Below are positions 25,399 through 35,280 of a stretch of 64,000 bases of DNA, one piece after another. Position 1 is the first letter of the stretch, and each line of letters starts with the position of its first letter. Made by a program: the position numbers and the translations under genes. This DNA is from Bacilli bacterium (lineage in GTDB: Bacteria > Bacillota_I > Bacilli_A > ML615J-28 > CAG-313): contig CAADXH010000018.1 of NCBI GenBank assembly GCA_900752975.1, positions 124,001 through 188,000 of the forward strand. Reading direction: 5' to 3'. The notes beneath the pieces are model-generated. The model saw only the letters and a program-made list of their open reading frames with translations, did no database searches and had not been told where the DNA came from.

Positions 25399-25819
25399 AA
25401 TATTTGAATATATTGTATTATCTTGGATTGGCGGGTCTACTTATGTAGCACTAGAAGTTTTATTTAGAGGTAGAAGTCATTGGACAATGTTTATCTTAGG
25501 AGCGATTTGTTTTATTCTGATTGGATTAATTAATGAGATATTACCTTGGAAAACACCAATCGAACTTCAAGCCCTATTAGGTGCAGGATGTATTACAATA
25601 TGTGAATTCATAACCGGATGTATTGTAAATTTATATTTAGACTGGAATATATGGGATTATTCTAATATGCCGTTTAATATTCTAGGACAAATTTGTTTAC
25701 CATTTACAATACTCTGGTTCTTTATTAGTATTCTCGCAATTGTATTAGATGATTGGATACGCTATATTATGTTTGATGAAGAAAAGCCTCATTATATCTC
25801 TATCTTTAGAAAGAGGTGA
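25382..25819 (+). CDS. Multi-pass membrane protein, PF06541-like; holin candidate
   Basis: The 145-residue protein has about four hydrophobic helices (SWIGGSTYVALEVLF, FILGAICFILIGLI, ALLGAGCITICEFITG, LPFTILWFFISILAIVL). Motifs FRGRSHWTMF, NEILPWKTP and WDYSNMPFNILGQICLPF match, as I recall them, the putative ABC-transporter type IV family common in Clostridia. The start is ATG 25382, overlapping the upstream gene. It lies inside the fibre cassette. A role as a holin or host-derived membrane protein is possible; the fold is clearer than the function. Confidence 0.8.
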   Translation: MKVMNKIFEYIVLSWIGGSTYVALEVLFRGRSHWTMFILGAICFILIGLINEILPWKTPIELQALLGAGCITICEFITGCIVNLYLDWNIWDYSNMPFNILGQICLPFTILWFFISILAIVLDDWIRYIMFDEEKPHYISIFRKR

Positions 25820-25823
25820 TATT

Positions 25824-26510
25824 ATGCAAGTATTAACAAAACTTGACATGACTAAAAACCAAATTTTAAATGTGGTTATTCATAAAGTGGATTCCGATCC
25901 TTCTGTGTCTTCTAAAGATGAAGGCATGATGATTTATAATCGAATTGAAGAAAAATTAAAATACTTCAATGGGAAAGAATGGATTGTCATTGGAACAGGT
26001 AGTGGAGGAACTACAATTAAGATTGATAGTGTTATTAATGACCAATCTACAAATGATAATGCTGCTGGTTCTAAAGCTGTAGTAGATTATGTGACTCTAG
26101 CTGTATCTGAATTCAGTGGTATTGTATCTTCGATTAAAAAGATACAAGGAAATTCTGTACTTAAAATTATGTCTGATGGAACAATTGTTGGAGTTAAGAT
26201 TGATTCCGAAGTAACAGAATCTTCAAACAATTTAGTTACATCAGCAGCGGTTTATAGTGCAATTAAAACAATTGCTGGTACTGTTACAAAAGCAGATTAT
26301 TCTTGCCCTACTATTACTGGAACAGATAACAAATGTGTATGGGAAATTGAACTAGAACATACAACACCAGCAGTTGTTGTACAAGTTTATAATAATTCAA
26401 ATGAGATGATATTTGCTAATATAAAAGATGAAACGAATAAAATTACAATTACATTCAATGGTATTACTAGAATATCTTCTGGAACGTATCATGCTATTAT
26501 TATATATTAA
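25824..26510 (+). CDS. Tail fibre protein
   Basis: The 228-residue protein starts at ATG 25824 (MQVLTKLDMT) after AAAGAGGTG. The N-terminal motif GMMIYNRIEEKLKYFNGKEW is the same type of fibre motif as in the 22808-23044 protein. A shaft region follows (NDQSTNDNAAGSKAVVDYV, ESSNNLVTSAAVYSAIKT), typical of trimeric fibres, and then a beta-rich C-terminus. It lies between the membrane protein and the His/Cys-rich protein. Likely a minor fibre or adhesin. Confidence 0.75.
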   Translation: MQVLTKLDMTKNQILNVVIHKVDSDPSVSSKDEGMMIYNRIEEKLKYFNGKEWIVIGTGSGGTTIKIDSVINDQSTNDNAAGSKAVVDYVTLAVSEFSGIVSSIKKIQGNSVLKIMSDGTIVGVKIDSEVTESSNNLVTSAAVYSAIKTIAGTVTKADYSCPTITGTDNKCVWEIELEHTTPAVVVQVYNNSNEMIFANIKDETNKITITFNGITRISSGTYHAIIIY

Positions 26511-26524
26511 AGGAGGTATTAATT

Positions 26525-27532
26525 ATGAATAATCAAATTCCGACTGTATTCATTGATTCTGATAAACCTGAATTAGTTTGTGGAATTAAAACTTGTGATT
26601 GTCCAAAACCGCAACCACCAGAACCTAAGAAATATCATCAACATCCTACTGTAATTAATAGACCGTATTCTGATATGCCAGTTCCTGGTCCATATGTTCC
26701 TGATTATGAGACTCTTGGTGCTGAACCAGCATCTCCAATTCCAGTACCAAATACATACTTAGCTCCTGGTCATCATTGTCATAATCATCATAAACCAGAA
26801 TGTCATTGTCACCCAGACCATAACATTCACCCATTTGAATGTCATGATGATGGTCCATATGTAACAAAGCATGAATTAAATCATATTCTTGCTCATATCG
26901 CAGATGCAGATATCTTCAGAGATTTATCAGAAGAAGGTACTACTGTTTCTGTAGGTGGTATTAAAAAGGGCACTAAATTAGACTCTATGACATTTGCCAG
27001 ATTTGTAAAGCTAATGATGTATCCAGACCTCAATATGGATGATGAAGAATATGCTTGTGAAACTGATAGTGGTAGAACTGTATTAAACTCTACAGTTAAA
27101 ACTGCTATTGGTGATTTAAAAGTAGGAGATTCTTTAAAAGGAATGACAGTCTCTCAAATTCTAGAAGCTATGTTATGTGGTAAGAATAAATGGGGTACTT
27201 ATTTATGGAAGTCTGATGTAACGTCTGTTGAAGCAGGTACTACTACATTAGATGCCGAAGCATTATTCCCTAAGCTTGTAGAAGATTATGATTGGCGTCA
27301 TACTTATGAATTGTTAGTGGTTTGTAAGAATGAAGATAAAGAATCCGAAGACAAATTTGTTTATAATGAATTAATAGCAAATATTTATAATAAAGACCAA
27401 AAAACTAATGTATCAATTGAAGGAGTTCCAGCTGACTTGAAATGGAGTTATAATCCTGAAAGTAAGAAGATTACACTTCATACAGATACAGAAATCACTA
27501 CAGCAATTGCTGTTGTTTTAGTAAGAAGATAA
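26525..27532 (+). CDS. Virion protein with His/Cys-rich metal-binding region
   Basis: The 335-residue protein has a proline-rich N-terminus, then a histidine/cysteine tract near residues 82-108 (HHCHNHHKPECHCHPDHN and HPFECHDD) that must bind metal. A structured beta-rich domain follows. HxH motifs are known to bind iron in phage tail-tip needles; here the tract lies in the first third, which is unusual. It starts after AAGGAGGT. It is the last gene of the fibre cassette and is followed by a strong terminator. Probably an outer fibre or tip protein. Confidence 0.7.
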   Translation: MNNQIPTVFIDSDKPELVCGIKTCDCPKPQPPEPKKYHQHPTVINRPYSDMPVPGPYVPDYETLGAEPASPIPVPNTYLAPGHHCHNHHKPECHCHPDHNIHPFECHDDGPYVTKHELNHILAHIADADIFRDLSEEGTTVSVGGIKKGTKLDSMTFARFVKLMMYPDLNMDDEEYACETDSGRTVLNSTVKTAIGDLKVGDSLKGMTVSQILEAMLCGKNKWGTYLWKSDVTSVEAGTTTLDAEALFPKLVEDYDWRHTYELLVVCKNEDKESEDKFVYNELIANIYNKDQKTNVSIEGVPADLKWSYNPESKKITLHTDTEITTAIAVVLVRR

Positions 27533-27539
27533 AACATTA

Positions 27540-27562
27540 GGAGGGATTTTTATAATCCCTCC
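27540..27562 (+). terminator. Intrinsic terminator
   Basis: The stem GGAGGGATT/AATCCCTCC is followed by TTCCATTTTT. It ends the fibre cassette. Confidence 0.85.
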
Positions 27563-27580
27563 TTCCATTTTTACTTCTTT

Positions 27581-27592
27581 AACATTTCAATA
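27581..27592 (+). promoter_or_regulatory. Late-type promoter AACA-N6-TW
   Basis: AACA-TTTCAA-TA, with the start base 27 nt before ATG 27619, directly after the fibre terminator. Confidence 0.75.
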
Positions 27593-27618
27593 ATTATAAA
27601 TGTAAGGAGATGGTATTA

Positions 27619-28341
27619 ATGGATACGCCTAGCTTCATTAAAGTAAAAGGTGATTCATACTTATTTGCTAATGATGGTACATTCAAATTCTATGTACCTG
27701 AAAAGTATTTCTCCAACAAACTTGCTGTATTTGAAGGAGAATGCATTAATTTATTCGGAATGTTATCTTATGCTATCTTTGATAAGAATGACAAACCGAT
27801 TGGAAAATTAAGAACTTTTAAATTCCCAATCTCATTTCTAACAAAACCAGATGAAATTGAAATTGCAAAACAAATTAAGCTTACAACTAATAACAAACCT
27901 GATGATTATAGAATTTTAAAATATCATAAAGATGGTGTTATTGTTGTAAATTATAATATTGCAGAAGATGCTGAAAATATTCAGCGTTGGTATTCTGCAT
28001 TGGACACTGGTGCTTTACCAAATAACTTGCCGTATAATGAATTACAAAACTATTTCATTAGAAATATACAGTTAACTGGAAATAAGTACAGTGTTTCGTT
28101 ACAATTAATCGGTGTCGTTGTTAGTGAACTATGTCGCTCTAGAAAAGACATTGATAAACCATTTAGATTGGAAGATTCGAATGATATGAACGCTTATCAA
28201 TGGATGTCAATTAAGGATATTCCTAGAAGTACATCTCCATTTACAGCGTTACAAGCAGAAGAGTGGGATAAAGCTGTTATCTCTTCGATTACAGTAGATT
28301 CTCAAAAGGATTCTCCTCTAGAGAAAATTATGATGGATTAA
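27619..28341 (+). CDS. Putative tail structural protein upstream of sheath
   Basis: The 240-residue protein starts at ATG 27619 (MDTPSFIKVKG), nine nt after AAGGAG; ATG 27610 lies directly on that site. The sequence is alpha/beta with no membrane segment. It sits immediately before the sheath gene with its own late-type promoter. Position before sheath and tube suggests a tail-completion or tail-terminator protein, but the family is not recognised. Confidence 0.65.
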   Translation: MDTPSFIKVKGDSYLFANDGTFKFYVPEKYFSNKLAVFEGECINLFGMLSYAIFDKNDKPIGKLRTFKFPISFLTKPDEIEIAKQIKLTTNNKPDDYRILKYHKDGVIVVNYNIAEDAENIQRWYSALDTGALPNNLPYNELQNYFIRNIQLTGNKYSVSLQLIGVVVSELCRSRKDIDKPFRLEDSNDMNAYQWMSIKDIPRSTSPFTALQAEEWDKAVISSITVDSQKDSPLEKIMMD

Positions 28342-28367
28342 GGTGGTTATATTTTAACATATTGATA

Positions 28368-28389
28368 AAGGTCATAGCTAACGCTATAG
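28368..28389 (+). other. Stem-loop in the sheath leader
   Basis: GGTCATAGC-TAAC-GCTATAGCC folds with one mismatch and has no U-run after it. It may be an mRNA processing or stability element between the 27619 gene and the sheath gene. Confidence 0.35.
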
Positions 28390-28422
28390 CCATAAATACC
28401 ACATTAAATAACATATAAGATT

Positions 28423-28434
28423 AACACACACATT
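28423..28434 (+). promoter_or_regulatory. Late-type promoter AACA-N6-TW of the tail sheath
   Basis: AACA-CACACA-TT, with the start base 31 nt before ATG 28465. Confidence 0.65.
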
Positions 28435-28464
28435 TTTAATTTATTTTATAAAGGAGGATAAAAC

Positions 28465-31400
28465 ATGAGTAGATATCCTGGCACTCAATTTAAAGTGCAT
28501 GATAATTCTCAGGCTACAGCTGTTGTTCCTGTATCTAATGCCAATACCGCTGATGCAGTGCAATATTTAACTACCTTTGCATCTGTAAAGGGACCTGAAG
28601 GAATTACTCTTACCTCTGGTGAAGACTTTTACACTAGATATGGTACTCAGGACAACATTGATTTTAAAAAGTATGGTCAACCGTTATTCCAAGCATCTAT
28701 GAATGTAAATAATGGTGCAGCTTTACTTGCAAAAAGAGCAGTGTTAGATGATGCTTCTCTTGGTAATGCTACACTTGGTGTTGTATTAACTAAGTATAAG
28801 AATGCTAAGATTACTGTAGACGAAACATATCCAGAACTTATTAAGTCGATTACATTTGATGATAATAAGACTTCTAAATATTCGATCGCTCCTATGGTAT
28901 TTAGCATTGACAATGTAAATGAATATAAGTATGCTAAGTCTGAAGTTTCTGAATATAAAGAAAGATATGACTTATATAAGAATTATATTGAAGACGTTAT
29001 TGCCAATGAAAATACACCAAATGCTGAATTCTTAAATAAGCTTTATGGTAAAACAGAAAACGATGTAATCCTTAGTGGTTTTACTCAGTCTGTTTATTAT
29101 AATAAAGACGGTAAGCTAGTTGATGTTGAAGCTGATGGTAAAGGCGATGTTCGCAAAGTAAGTTCCATTACAACTGGTTTGAACTATCAAGTTCAAAAGA
29201 CTTTCTCTAGTAACTTTGATGCAGAAATGGATATCATTGATGCTGGTAAAGGTGTTAAAGGAACTGGAATCGATTCTACTAATCATATCAACGGATGGAC
29301 TATTTATCAACTTAAGAAATCAAAAGAAGAAGATGCTACTGCTGCTAAAATAAAGTTTGAATCTGTTATAACTCAAGTTACTTATAAAATGCCGGTCGAA
29401 AAGAATATTCCGATTGAAAGAATTATTTATTGTAAGGCCAATGAAGCAGAAGCTAAGTTAAAAGAAATTGTTGATGTACATCAAGATTGGTTAGATGCTG
29501 ATTTCGATGCTGATAATGCTAATATCTTTGCTGTTATCATTGATTCGGATGTAGCTACAACAGAAGTTAAGACACACGGTTATACTTCTACAATTCGTCT
29601 TATGAATGACCTTATGGTTCAGAATAGTGGGTATGTAGAATGTGAATATGTATTCCCGATGTTCACTATCTTTGATAATGGTCGTGGTCAATCTATTAAG
29701 TCGATTTCTATCGATTATGATGCAGCATCTTCTATGACACTTAAGAAGGCTTTGTATTCATTGTCTGTATATAACTATGCAACTGCTAAGAAATTGGAGA
29801 AGTTCTCTTTCTCTTTGAATCCATATGCAAGAAACAATAATACTGGTTATTCTTTTGACATTGAATCTGCTGTTAATTATGTATCCAAACAGATTTCTGT
29901 AAAGACTTATTATGAATCTTATGATGCATTGCTGGAAACATTGCAATTGATTATGGGTTCTAATGACAATACAATTATCGAAAGCAACGATATTCTGTTT
30001 GGTCATAAGTTGAATGGTTCTTATCCTGCATTCAATTCTTATCAGGTTTCTACAATCCTGAAGAGAAATACTTATATTTATGACTATGCACATTTGGATG
30101 TATTTGATAGTGATGTTATTACTGTAAATGCATATTGTGATAGCGATAATATGACACTTCTCCCAACTAAGGATTACGTGCCAAAGGTTAAGTACTACTT
30201 TTATAACTATATCAGACAACAAAAAGGACTTCTTGAAAGACTTGAAATGGGTACTGATGGTTATTGTCTGTCTAGAACAGCAGATGCTGCAAAGACTGAA
30301 AAAATTGTTCCATTCATCGTAATTGACGAATCTGATAATGTGTATAGTCAGGATGAATATGAAGCAATCTCAACTTTGATTATGCTTACTGGTCAGAAGA
30401 ATGGTACTGTTATTTCTGCAACAGAAGGTGACATTGGTTTAGCACCTGTAGTAGCTAGTAACTTTATTGAAGTTATTCTTGGTTTGCGTGAAGTTGAATA
30501 TTATGAGAATGGTACAAAATCTACTGATGGTAAGAAGTATCTGTTATCTCATAATGAAAATACTTTACATAAAGCAAATGTTCTAGAAAATGGTGCAAAT
30601 ATTCCGACTACATTTACTGGTTATGTATTCACAGCATCCACTGATATTACTCCAGTAACAGTATATGTTCCATATTCTAAGGACTTTATGTATCAAGAAC
30701 ATTATAGAAGATTCTTCTCTGGTGAATTTGATAAGGATATCTTCAATCTTGACGTATACTTCCCTAATGCAGTTTTCGATGCAAACTATTCTACTAGAAC
30801 AAAGCTTGCTATTCAGAGACTTGCTGCATATAGAGGTGACTTTATGTGCTATATGGATATGGGTATCGGTAATGTAAGTAGCTATGCTGATTGTTATGAT
30901 ATGATTCCATCTACTTCTGGTGGTTTGGAATTGACTGAAGAAAACAATAGTTATAGCTATGTAAGAGATATGCATATCGCATTGACTTGCTTATATTATA
31001 AGATTCGTAACCCATATGATAACAAGGTTATTTCTGTAACAGCAACTTATGGTCTATCGAACTTGTATATCAATCATTTTGCTAATGACGTAAGTAAGGT
31101 ATTCGCTGGTATTTCTAACGGTATCACAATTAATAATGCTATCGAAGGTAGTATCAACTATATTCCTAAGATTTATCCAACTAGTGAAATGACATCTCTG
31201 AATAACATCGGTGGTGTATATCCGTCTGAAGACGAAACTATTATTAATGAAAAGCAGCTTATGTGTGACCTTAAGGTTAACTATGGCTGTTATTATGATG
31301 ATAGATTCTCTATCGAAACTGAATATACCATGAATCCGACTGAAAGCGAATTCTCTTATTGGAATAACGTTGCTCTTGTATGCTTGATGATGCAGGCTAT

Positions 31401-31668
31401 TAGAAAGGCTTGTCCATCTGCAAGATATCAGTTTATTACAGCAAATGATTTGTCTGTATATAAGAACGCTGTTGAAGCTGCAATGGAACCTTGGAAGAAC
31501 AAGTTTGCTGATGTCAAGTTCAAGTATGTACAAGATGAAAACGCTGTCGAAAGTAAGATTTTCTATGCTGCTATCGAAGTTGTATTTAAGCCATTTGCTC
31601 AAGCTGAAATCTTTGAACTAACTGCACTTAATTACTCTACTTTGTCTAGCACTATTACAAATGTATAA
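28465..31668 (+). CDS. Contractile tail sheath protein
   Basis: The 1067-residue protein is a tail sheath: it polymerises around the tube and contracts to drive injection. The N-terminus (SRYPGTQFKVHDNSQATAV, then TTFASVKGPEGITLTSG, and KKYGQPLFQASMNVNNGAAL) is the conserved sheath start seen in jumbo myoviruses. The protein is longer than T4 gp18 (about 660), with large insertions in the middle as in other jumbo phages. Codon use is richer in AAG and GGT than in neighbours, a sign of high expression. It is followed by the tube gene after 17 nt. Confidence 0.87.
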   Translation: MSRYPGTQFKVHDNSQATAVVPVSNANTADAVQYLTTFASVKGPEGITLTSGEDFYTRYGTQDNIDFKKYGQPLFQASMNVNNGAALLAKRAVLDDASLGNATLGVVLTKYKNAKITVDETYPELIKSITFDDNKTSKYSIAPMVFSIDNVNEYKYAKSEVSEYKERYDLYKNYIEDVIANENTPNAEFLNKLYGKTENDVILSGFTQSVYYNKDGKLVDVEADGKGDVRKVSSITTGLNYQVQKTFSSNFDAEMDIIDAGKGVKGTGIDSTNHINGWTIYQLKKSKEEDATAAKIKFESVITQVTYKMPVEKNIPIERIIYCKANEAEAKLKEIVDVHQDWLDADFDADNANIFAVIIDSDVATTEVKTHGYTSTIRLMNDLMVQNSGYVECEYVFPMFTIFDNGRGQSIKSISIDYDAASSMTLKKALYSLSVYNYATAKKLEKFSFSLNPYARNNNTGYSFDIESAVNYVSKQISVKTYYESYDALLETLQLIMGSNDNTIIESNDILFGHKLNGSYPAFNSYQVSTILKRNTYIYDYAHLDVFDSDVITVNAYCDSDNMTLLPTKDYVPKVKYYFYNYIRQQKGLLERLEMGTDGYCLSRTADAAKTEKIVPFIVIDESDNVYSQDEYEAISTLIMLTGQKNGTVISATEGDIGLAPVVASNFIEVILGLREVEYYENGTKSTDGKKYLLSHNENTLHKANVLENGANIPTTFTGYVFTASTDITPVTVYVPYSKDFMYQEHYRRFFSGEFDKDIFNLDVYFPNAVFDANYSTRTKLAIQRLAAYRGDFMCYMDMGIGNVSSYADCYDMIPSTSGGLELTEENNSYSYVRDMHIALTCLYYKIRNPYDNKVISVTATYGLSNLYINHFANDVSKVFAGISNGITINNAIEGSINYIPKIYPTSEMTSLNNIGGVYPSEDETIINEKQLMCDLKVNYGCYYDDRFSIETEYTMNPTESEFSYWNNVALVCLMMQAIRKACPSARYQFITANDLSVYKNAVEAAMEPWKNKFADVKFKYVQDENAVESKIFYAAIEVVFKPFAQAEIFELTALNYSTLSSTITNV

Positions 31669-31685
31669 GAAAGGAGGAATAGTCT

Positions 31686-32801
31686 ATGGCAACTCATAAC
31701 ACAGCCACTTCTGTAGCAAATAGTGGTGCATTTAAGGGATTGAAGACTCCTAGAGAACTTTTGAACTACAACCTTATGAGAGGCGTTACAGACTTCAGTA
31801 ACCTGAAACAATGGGATTTGTATGAAAAAGGTTATCCATTCTTAGTAGTTGTTTCTATTCCTGACTTCTTGAAAGACTTAGCTGCTAGAGATGATAATGT
31901 AAAAACTATCGTCAACAACTATGTCCATATTCTTGAAAATGACTTCCGTGGTATCGATAACATTGATAATATCACTGGTGAATCTGGTGGTGAAATTACC
32001 AACGGTATTAGATCGATTCAATTGATTAATAAGGTTACCAAAGCTTCTAACTCTAACTTCTCGTTACAGTACTATGAACGTTCTGGTTCTATCCTTACTA
32101 AGGCACACGAACTATATCTAACTGGTATTAAAGACCCAGACACTCAGGTTAAGCATTATCATGGTCTTATCGACGACTGGGTTTTCAAGGGCATTGATGG
32201 TCCAAACCGTAGTGGTAGTGACCCAGGTCCACATAGAGAATGCTTCACATTCATGTATTTCATCACTGATAATACAATGACTAAGATTGAACGTGCATTC
32301 TTGATTGCTGCTTGTCAACCTACAACTGCAAACTATGGTGATTTGTATAGTGGTAATAAGGGTGATATTACATTCGCTGAAATCTCCTTGTCGTTTAACG
32401 GATTCTTCATCAACAACGACTATGTATATCAGAAGGCTGAAGATATGTTGTTAGCTATGCGTAATCCTAAGAACCTCACCGATTCTAGAATTATCGTTGA
32501 TAGCAACAACTTTAGATATTCTGCAATTGCTAAAGCTGGTGTTGATGCAGGTAATGAAACTGATAAGTTCGCTACTCCGAATTATTGGAGTGAAAGTGAA
32601 GGTCGTGTTGTTTCTAGCGACGACATGAAGACCGTAATTTCGGATCCGACTGCTGCATATGTAGACTCAACTGATGCTCCTGGTACTTCTAATGGTAAAC
32701 CTACCGGTGATTTGGATGTTTATAAGAACGTCGTATCTTCGATGCAAAGCAAAGAACATTTAACTGACGATACTTATAAAACTAGTGGTGATAATAATTA
32801 A
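31686..32801 (+). CDS. Tail tube protein (or second tail structural protein)
   Basis: The 371-residue protein follows the sheath gene directly, as tube genes do in contractile-tailed phages. The N-terminal region (TPRELLNYNLMRGVTDFSNL) and beta-rich core fit a tube or tube-like protein, and codon use is of the highly expressed type. It is larger than T4 gp19 (163), so a decorated tube or a different structural role is possible. It starts after AAAGGAGG and ends at a bidirectional terminator facing the portal gene. Confidence 0.65.
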   Translation: MATHNTATSVANSGAFKGLKTPRELLNYNLMRGVTDFSNLKQWDLYEKGYPFLVVVSIPDFLKDLAARDDNVKTIVNNYVHILENDFRGIDNIDNITGESGGEITNGIRSIQLINKVTKASNSNFSLQYYERSGSILTKAHELYLTGIKDPDTQVKHYHGLIDDWVFKGIDGPNRSGSDPGPHRECFTFMYFITDNTMTKIERAFLIAACQPTTANYGDLYSGNKGDITFAEISLSFNGFFINNDYVYQKAEDMLLAMRNPKNLTDSRIIVDSNNFRYSAIAKAGVDAGNETDKFATPNYWSESEGRVVSSDDMKTVISDPTAAYVDSTDAPGTSNGKPTGDLDVYKNVVSSMQSKEHLTDDTYKTSGDNN

Positions 32802-32809
32802 AATAAATT

Positions 32810-32833
32810 CCCAGATGGAGAAATCCATCTGGG
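32810..32833. terminator. Bidirectional terminator
   Basis: The stem CCCAGATGGA/TCCATCTGGG has T-rich tails both ways. It separates the convergent tube and portal genes. Confidence 0.9.
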
Positions 32834-32839
32834 ATATTT

Positions 32840-35149
32840 TTATTCTTCACCACTATCTTCATTTGACTCAGCTGCAACTCGTTGCTTTGCTTTATGTGCA
32901 ATATCTTCAAGTTCAGGGATATTAAGATAAGAACCGAGATTAAATTTATTAATCTCACGAATTACTTCATTCTTTACCGGTTCTTCTTCATCAGGGTCAA
33001 GAATTAACTGTGCGACACTCTGAGAATATTCATTTACGTTTGTCATCATTTGGTTTGTATTTGTAATGTTCAAGAACATTGGAGGTGGTAAAATTACAGA
33101 AGTTTGAATATTATCATCAAATTCATTATTATAAATTTTATTGAAAATACGAGTAAGATTCATCTGAAACTTACTCTGTCTATTATATACTTTTCTCAAG
33201 AACTTACTAGATGACATTGTTAACTGAGAAGAATAGTCTACAGTATTTCTCATCTGAATCATTTCCATCGGAACATCTGTACTATTTACAGACATTTCTT
33301 CTAGCATTGTCATAAATTCAGTTTGATATTCTACCGATTGTCCTTGCATAACTTCAAAATCAATTGGAGAATTACCACTAGGACCTCTAGGAATAATATA
33401 GTCATTAAACATACCTGTGATATTCAAGATATGGTTAATATTTTCAATTTGTCTGATACCAAAGTTACCTTTTTTAATTTGATTAATGGTATTAAGAAGT
33501 GTTTTAGATATATTTGTATCAACAGTCTGATTTACATAGTATACTCTTTTATCCTGTGCTCTAGTCATATTCCAAATTGCATGAGTAATATAATTTGCAC
33601 AATATAATGTAGCTGGGAACATTGCTTTATCTAAATCGGAAATACCTCTATGGGTATCTTCATTCATTTTGAAATAGACATGTTCCATATCATCTGGTGG
33701 GATAAATGTAACTCGAACCTTATTCATATGGGAACTATTATTATCATAATTAAACTTAAGAACTGTATAAATTTCGTTTCTTAAGTCTTGATTTGCATTG
33801 ATAAATTTTGCATCGATGAAATTAGAAATTTGGTTTGCAATATAACGAATAATATTGTTTTGTTTTGTAGACTGGTCAAGCATACTATTTGTAGACAAAA
33901 TAGAATTAGAACCTTTTAAAGACATTGTAGGGTCTTGCATCTTATCATAATCACCTACCGGATTATATGGACCATCTACTTCAATATAATAATATCCAAA
34001 ACAATAATTTTCAATATAAATTGGAATAACATGTTTTCTTTCCAAAATCTTTACAATTGTACCTGGGACATTAATATATCTATCGTCTTTTGATTTCTTC
34101 TTTGCTTTATTCTTATCTACTAATCCTTCTTGACCTCTGTCATCAAATCCTTCAAAAGACAAATCGTCTTTAATTGTCTTCTGGAATCTTCCCTTTACGA
34201 CATCTCGTATATTATTAGCTGATTCTTCGATTGTTTCCTCAGAAAAATCTGCACCTTCGTAATTTAACGACATCTCGTTTAATGAACGAGATGCTTTTTC
34301 AAATCGCATAATATTTTCTACAACAGAATTAATTGCACCTGTATAACATTCAAGTTGTATATTGTTTAATCCAGCTTGTTCAAACATTTCTGGTGTAATT
34401 TCTTTTGGTAATTTATCCATTTCAATATTACCAGATTCTGTAATAATTGTGTGCTCTTTAATATCCAATTCAGCACGAGTATTATTCTTTTGCTTTAATA
34501 ATCTTGCTACGGCTTTCTTATATGGAACAATATATACAAATGCTTCTCCATACTTAGAAGCCTGGTCATAGATTTCATCAGTTAAATCCTGGAATTTATA
34601 TGTTTCCTTAATAAACTTAATATGTTCATTATAAGTTTCAGAATCATTTGTAATACTTGAAGAAGTCACATTGATAAAGTCTTTAGAAAAATGGTCAGCA
34701 GATAATACATTATCTTTTCTAGTATCCAACGCTTCTTGTAATCTTGGCATATATTTAAGAATCGTATCAATCTTATTATCATAATCAAATACAGTAGTTG
34801 TATCATTAATAAAGCCCATTAATCCAGCTTCAATAACTTGACTGTCGTTAATAAGAGATTCAAGACTTTGTCCACCTTCTTTATTTCCAGGTTTAATAGA
34901 ACTTCCTTGTTGTTGCATTCTAGAATAGAGTGTACTCATTGTACCTCTACCAGTATTATCCATATTAACCGATACAATATTATCTATAGAAGAGTCTAGT
35001 TTATTCTTAATCGATTCAAGGTCTTGTTTATTAGATGCTTGTGAATAGTATGTTTTACTATATAGATTATCTAGACTATTTTGAATTGTATTAGAAAGTC
35101 TATTGATAATACTAGTAGATGATCTTTTCTTTTCATCCTTTTTAGCCAT
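32840..35149 (-). CDS. Portal protein
   Basis: The 769-residue protein forms the dodecameric DNA gate of the head vertex. It shows features of T4 gp20-like portals: an N-terminal helical region, a central block (RAQDKRVYYVNQTVDTNISK) and a downstream block (GPSGNSPIDFEVMQGQSVEY, then PMEMIQMRNTVDYSSQLTMS), which correspond to conserved stretches of gp20-type portals. The length is larger than gp20 (524) because of an acidic insert near 300-350. It starts after AGGAGG and has its own late-type promoter. Confidence 0.85.
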   Translation of the reverse strand: MAKKDEKKRSSTSIINRLSNTIQNSLDNLYSKTYYSQASNKQDLESIKNKLDSSIDNIVSVNMDNTGRGTMSTLYSRMQQQGSSIKPGNKEGGQSLESLINDSQVIEAGLMGFINDTTTVFDYDNKIDTILKYMPRLQEALDTRKDNVLSADHFSKDFINVTSSSITNDSETYNEHIKFIKETYKFQDLTDEIYDQASKYGEAFVYIVPYKKAVARLLKQKNNTRAELDIKEHTIITESGNIEMDKLPKEITPEMFEQAGLNNIQLECYTGAINSVVENIMRFEKASRSLNEMSLNYEGADFSEETIEESANNIRDVVKGRFQKTIKDDLSFEGFDDRGQEGLVDKNKAKKKSKDDRYINVPGTIVKILERKHVIPIYIENYCFGYYYIEVDGPYNPVGDYDKMQDPTMSLKGSNSILSTNSMLDQSTKQNNIIRYIANQISNFIDAKFINANQDLRNEIYTVLKFNYDNNSSHMNKVRVTFIPPDDMEHVYFKMNEDTHRGISDLDKAMFPATLYCANYITHAIWNMTRAQDKRVYYVNQTVDTNISKTLLNTINQIKKGNFGIRQIENINHILNITGMFNDYIIPRGPSGNSPIDFEVMQGQSVEYQTEFMTMLEEMSVNSTDVPMEMIQMRNTVDYSSQLTMSSSKFLRKVYNRQSKFQMNLTRIFNKIYNNEFDDNIQTSVILPPPMFLNITNTNQMMTNVNEYSQSVAQLILDPDEEEPVKNEVIREINKFNLGSYLNIPELEDIAHKAKQRVAAESNEDSGEE

Positions 35150-35172
35150 ATAGTATACCTCCTTTTAATATT

Positions 35173-35184
35173 TACTAAATTGTT
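35173..35184 (-). promoter_or_regulatory. Late-type promoter AACA-N6-TW of the portal
   Basis: AACA-ATTTAG-TA on the minus strand, with the start base 24 nt before ATG 35149. Confidence 0.7.
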
Positions 35185-35206
35185 GAAATGAGTAAATTGT
35201 AATGAC

Positions 35207-35270
35207 TTTGTAAAACTGCGTATATTCACTTATATATAATTATAGTGAATAGAGATAGTAATATAAGCTA
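35207..35270 (+). promoter_or_regulatory. Early-type promoter with palindrome, copy 2
   Basis: TTTGTAAAACT and the perfect inverted repeat TATTCACT-N13-AGTGAATA, which encloses TATATAATTAT. It is nearly identical to the copies at 21850-21913 and 57513-57573, both on the minus strand. Confidence 0.7.
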
Positions 35271-35280
35271 TATTCTATAT

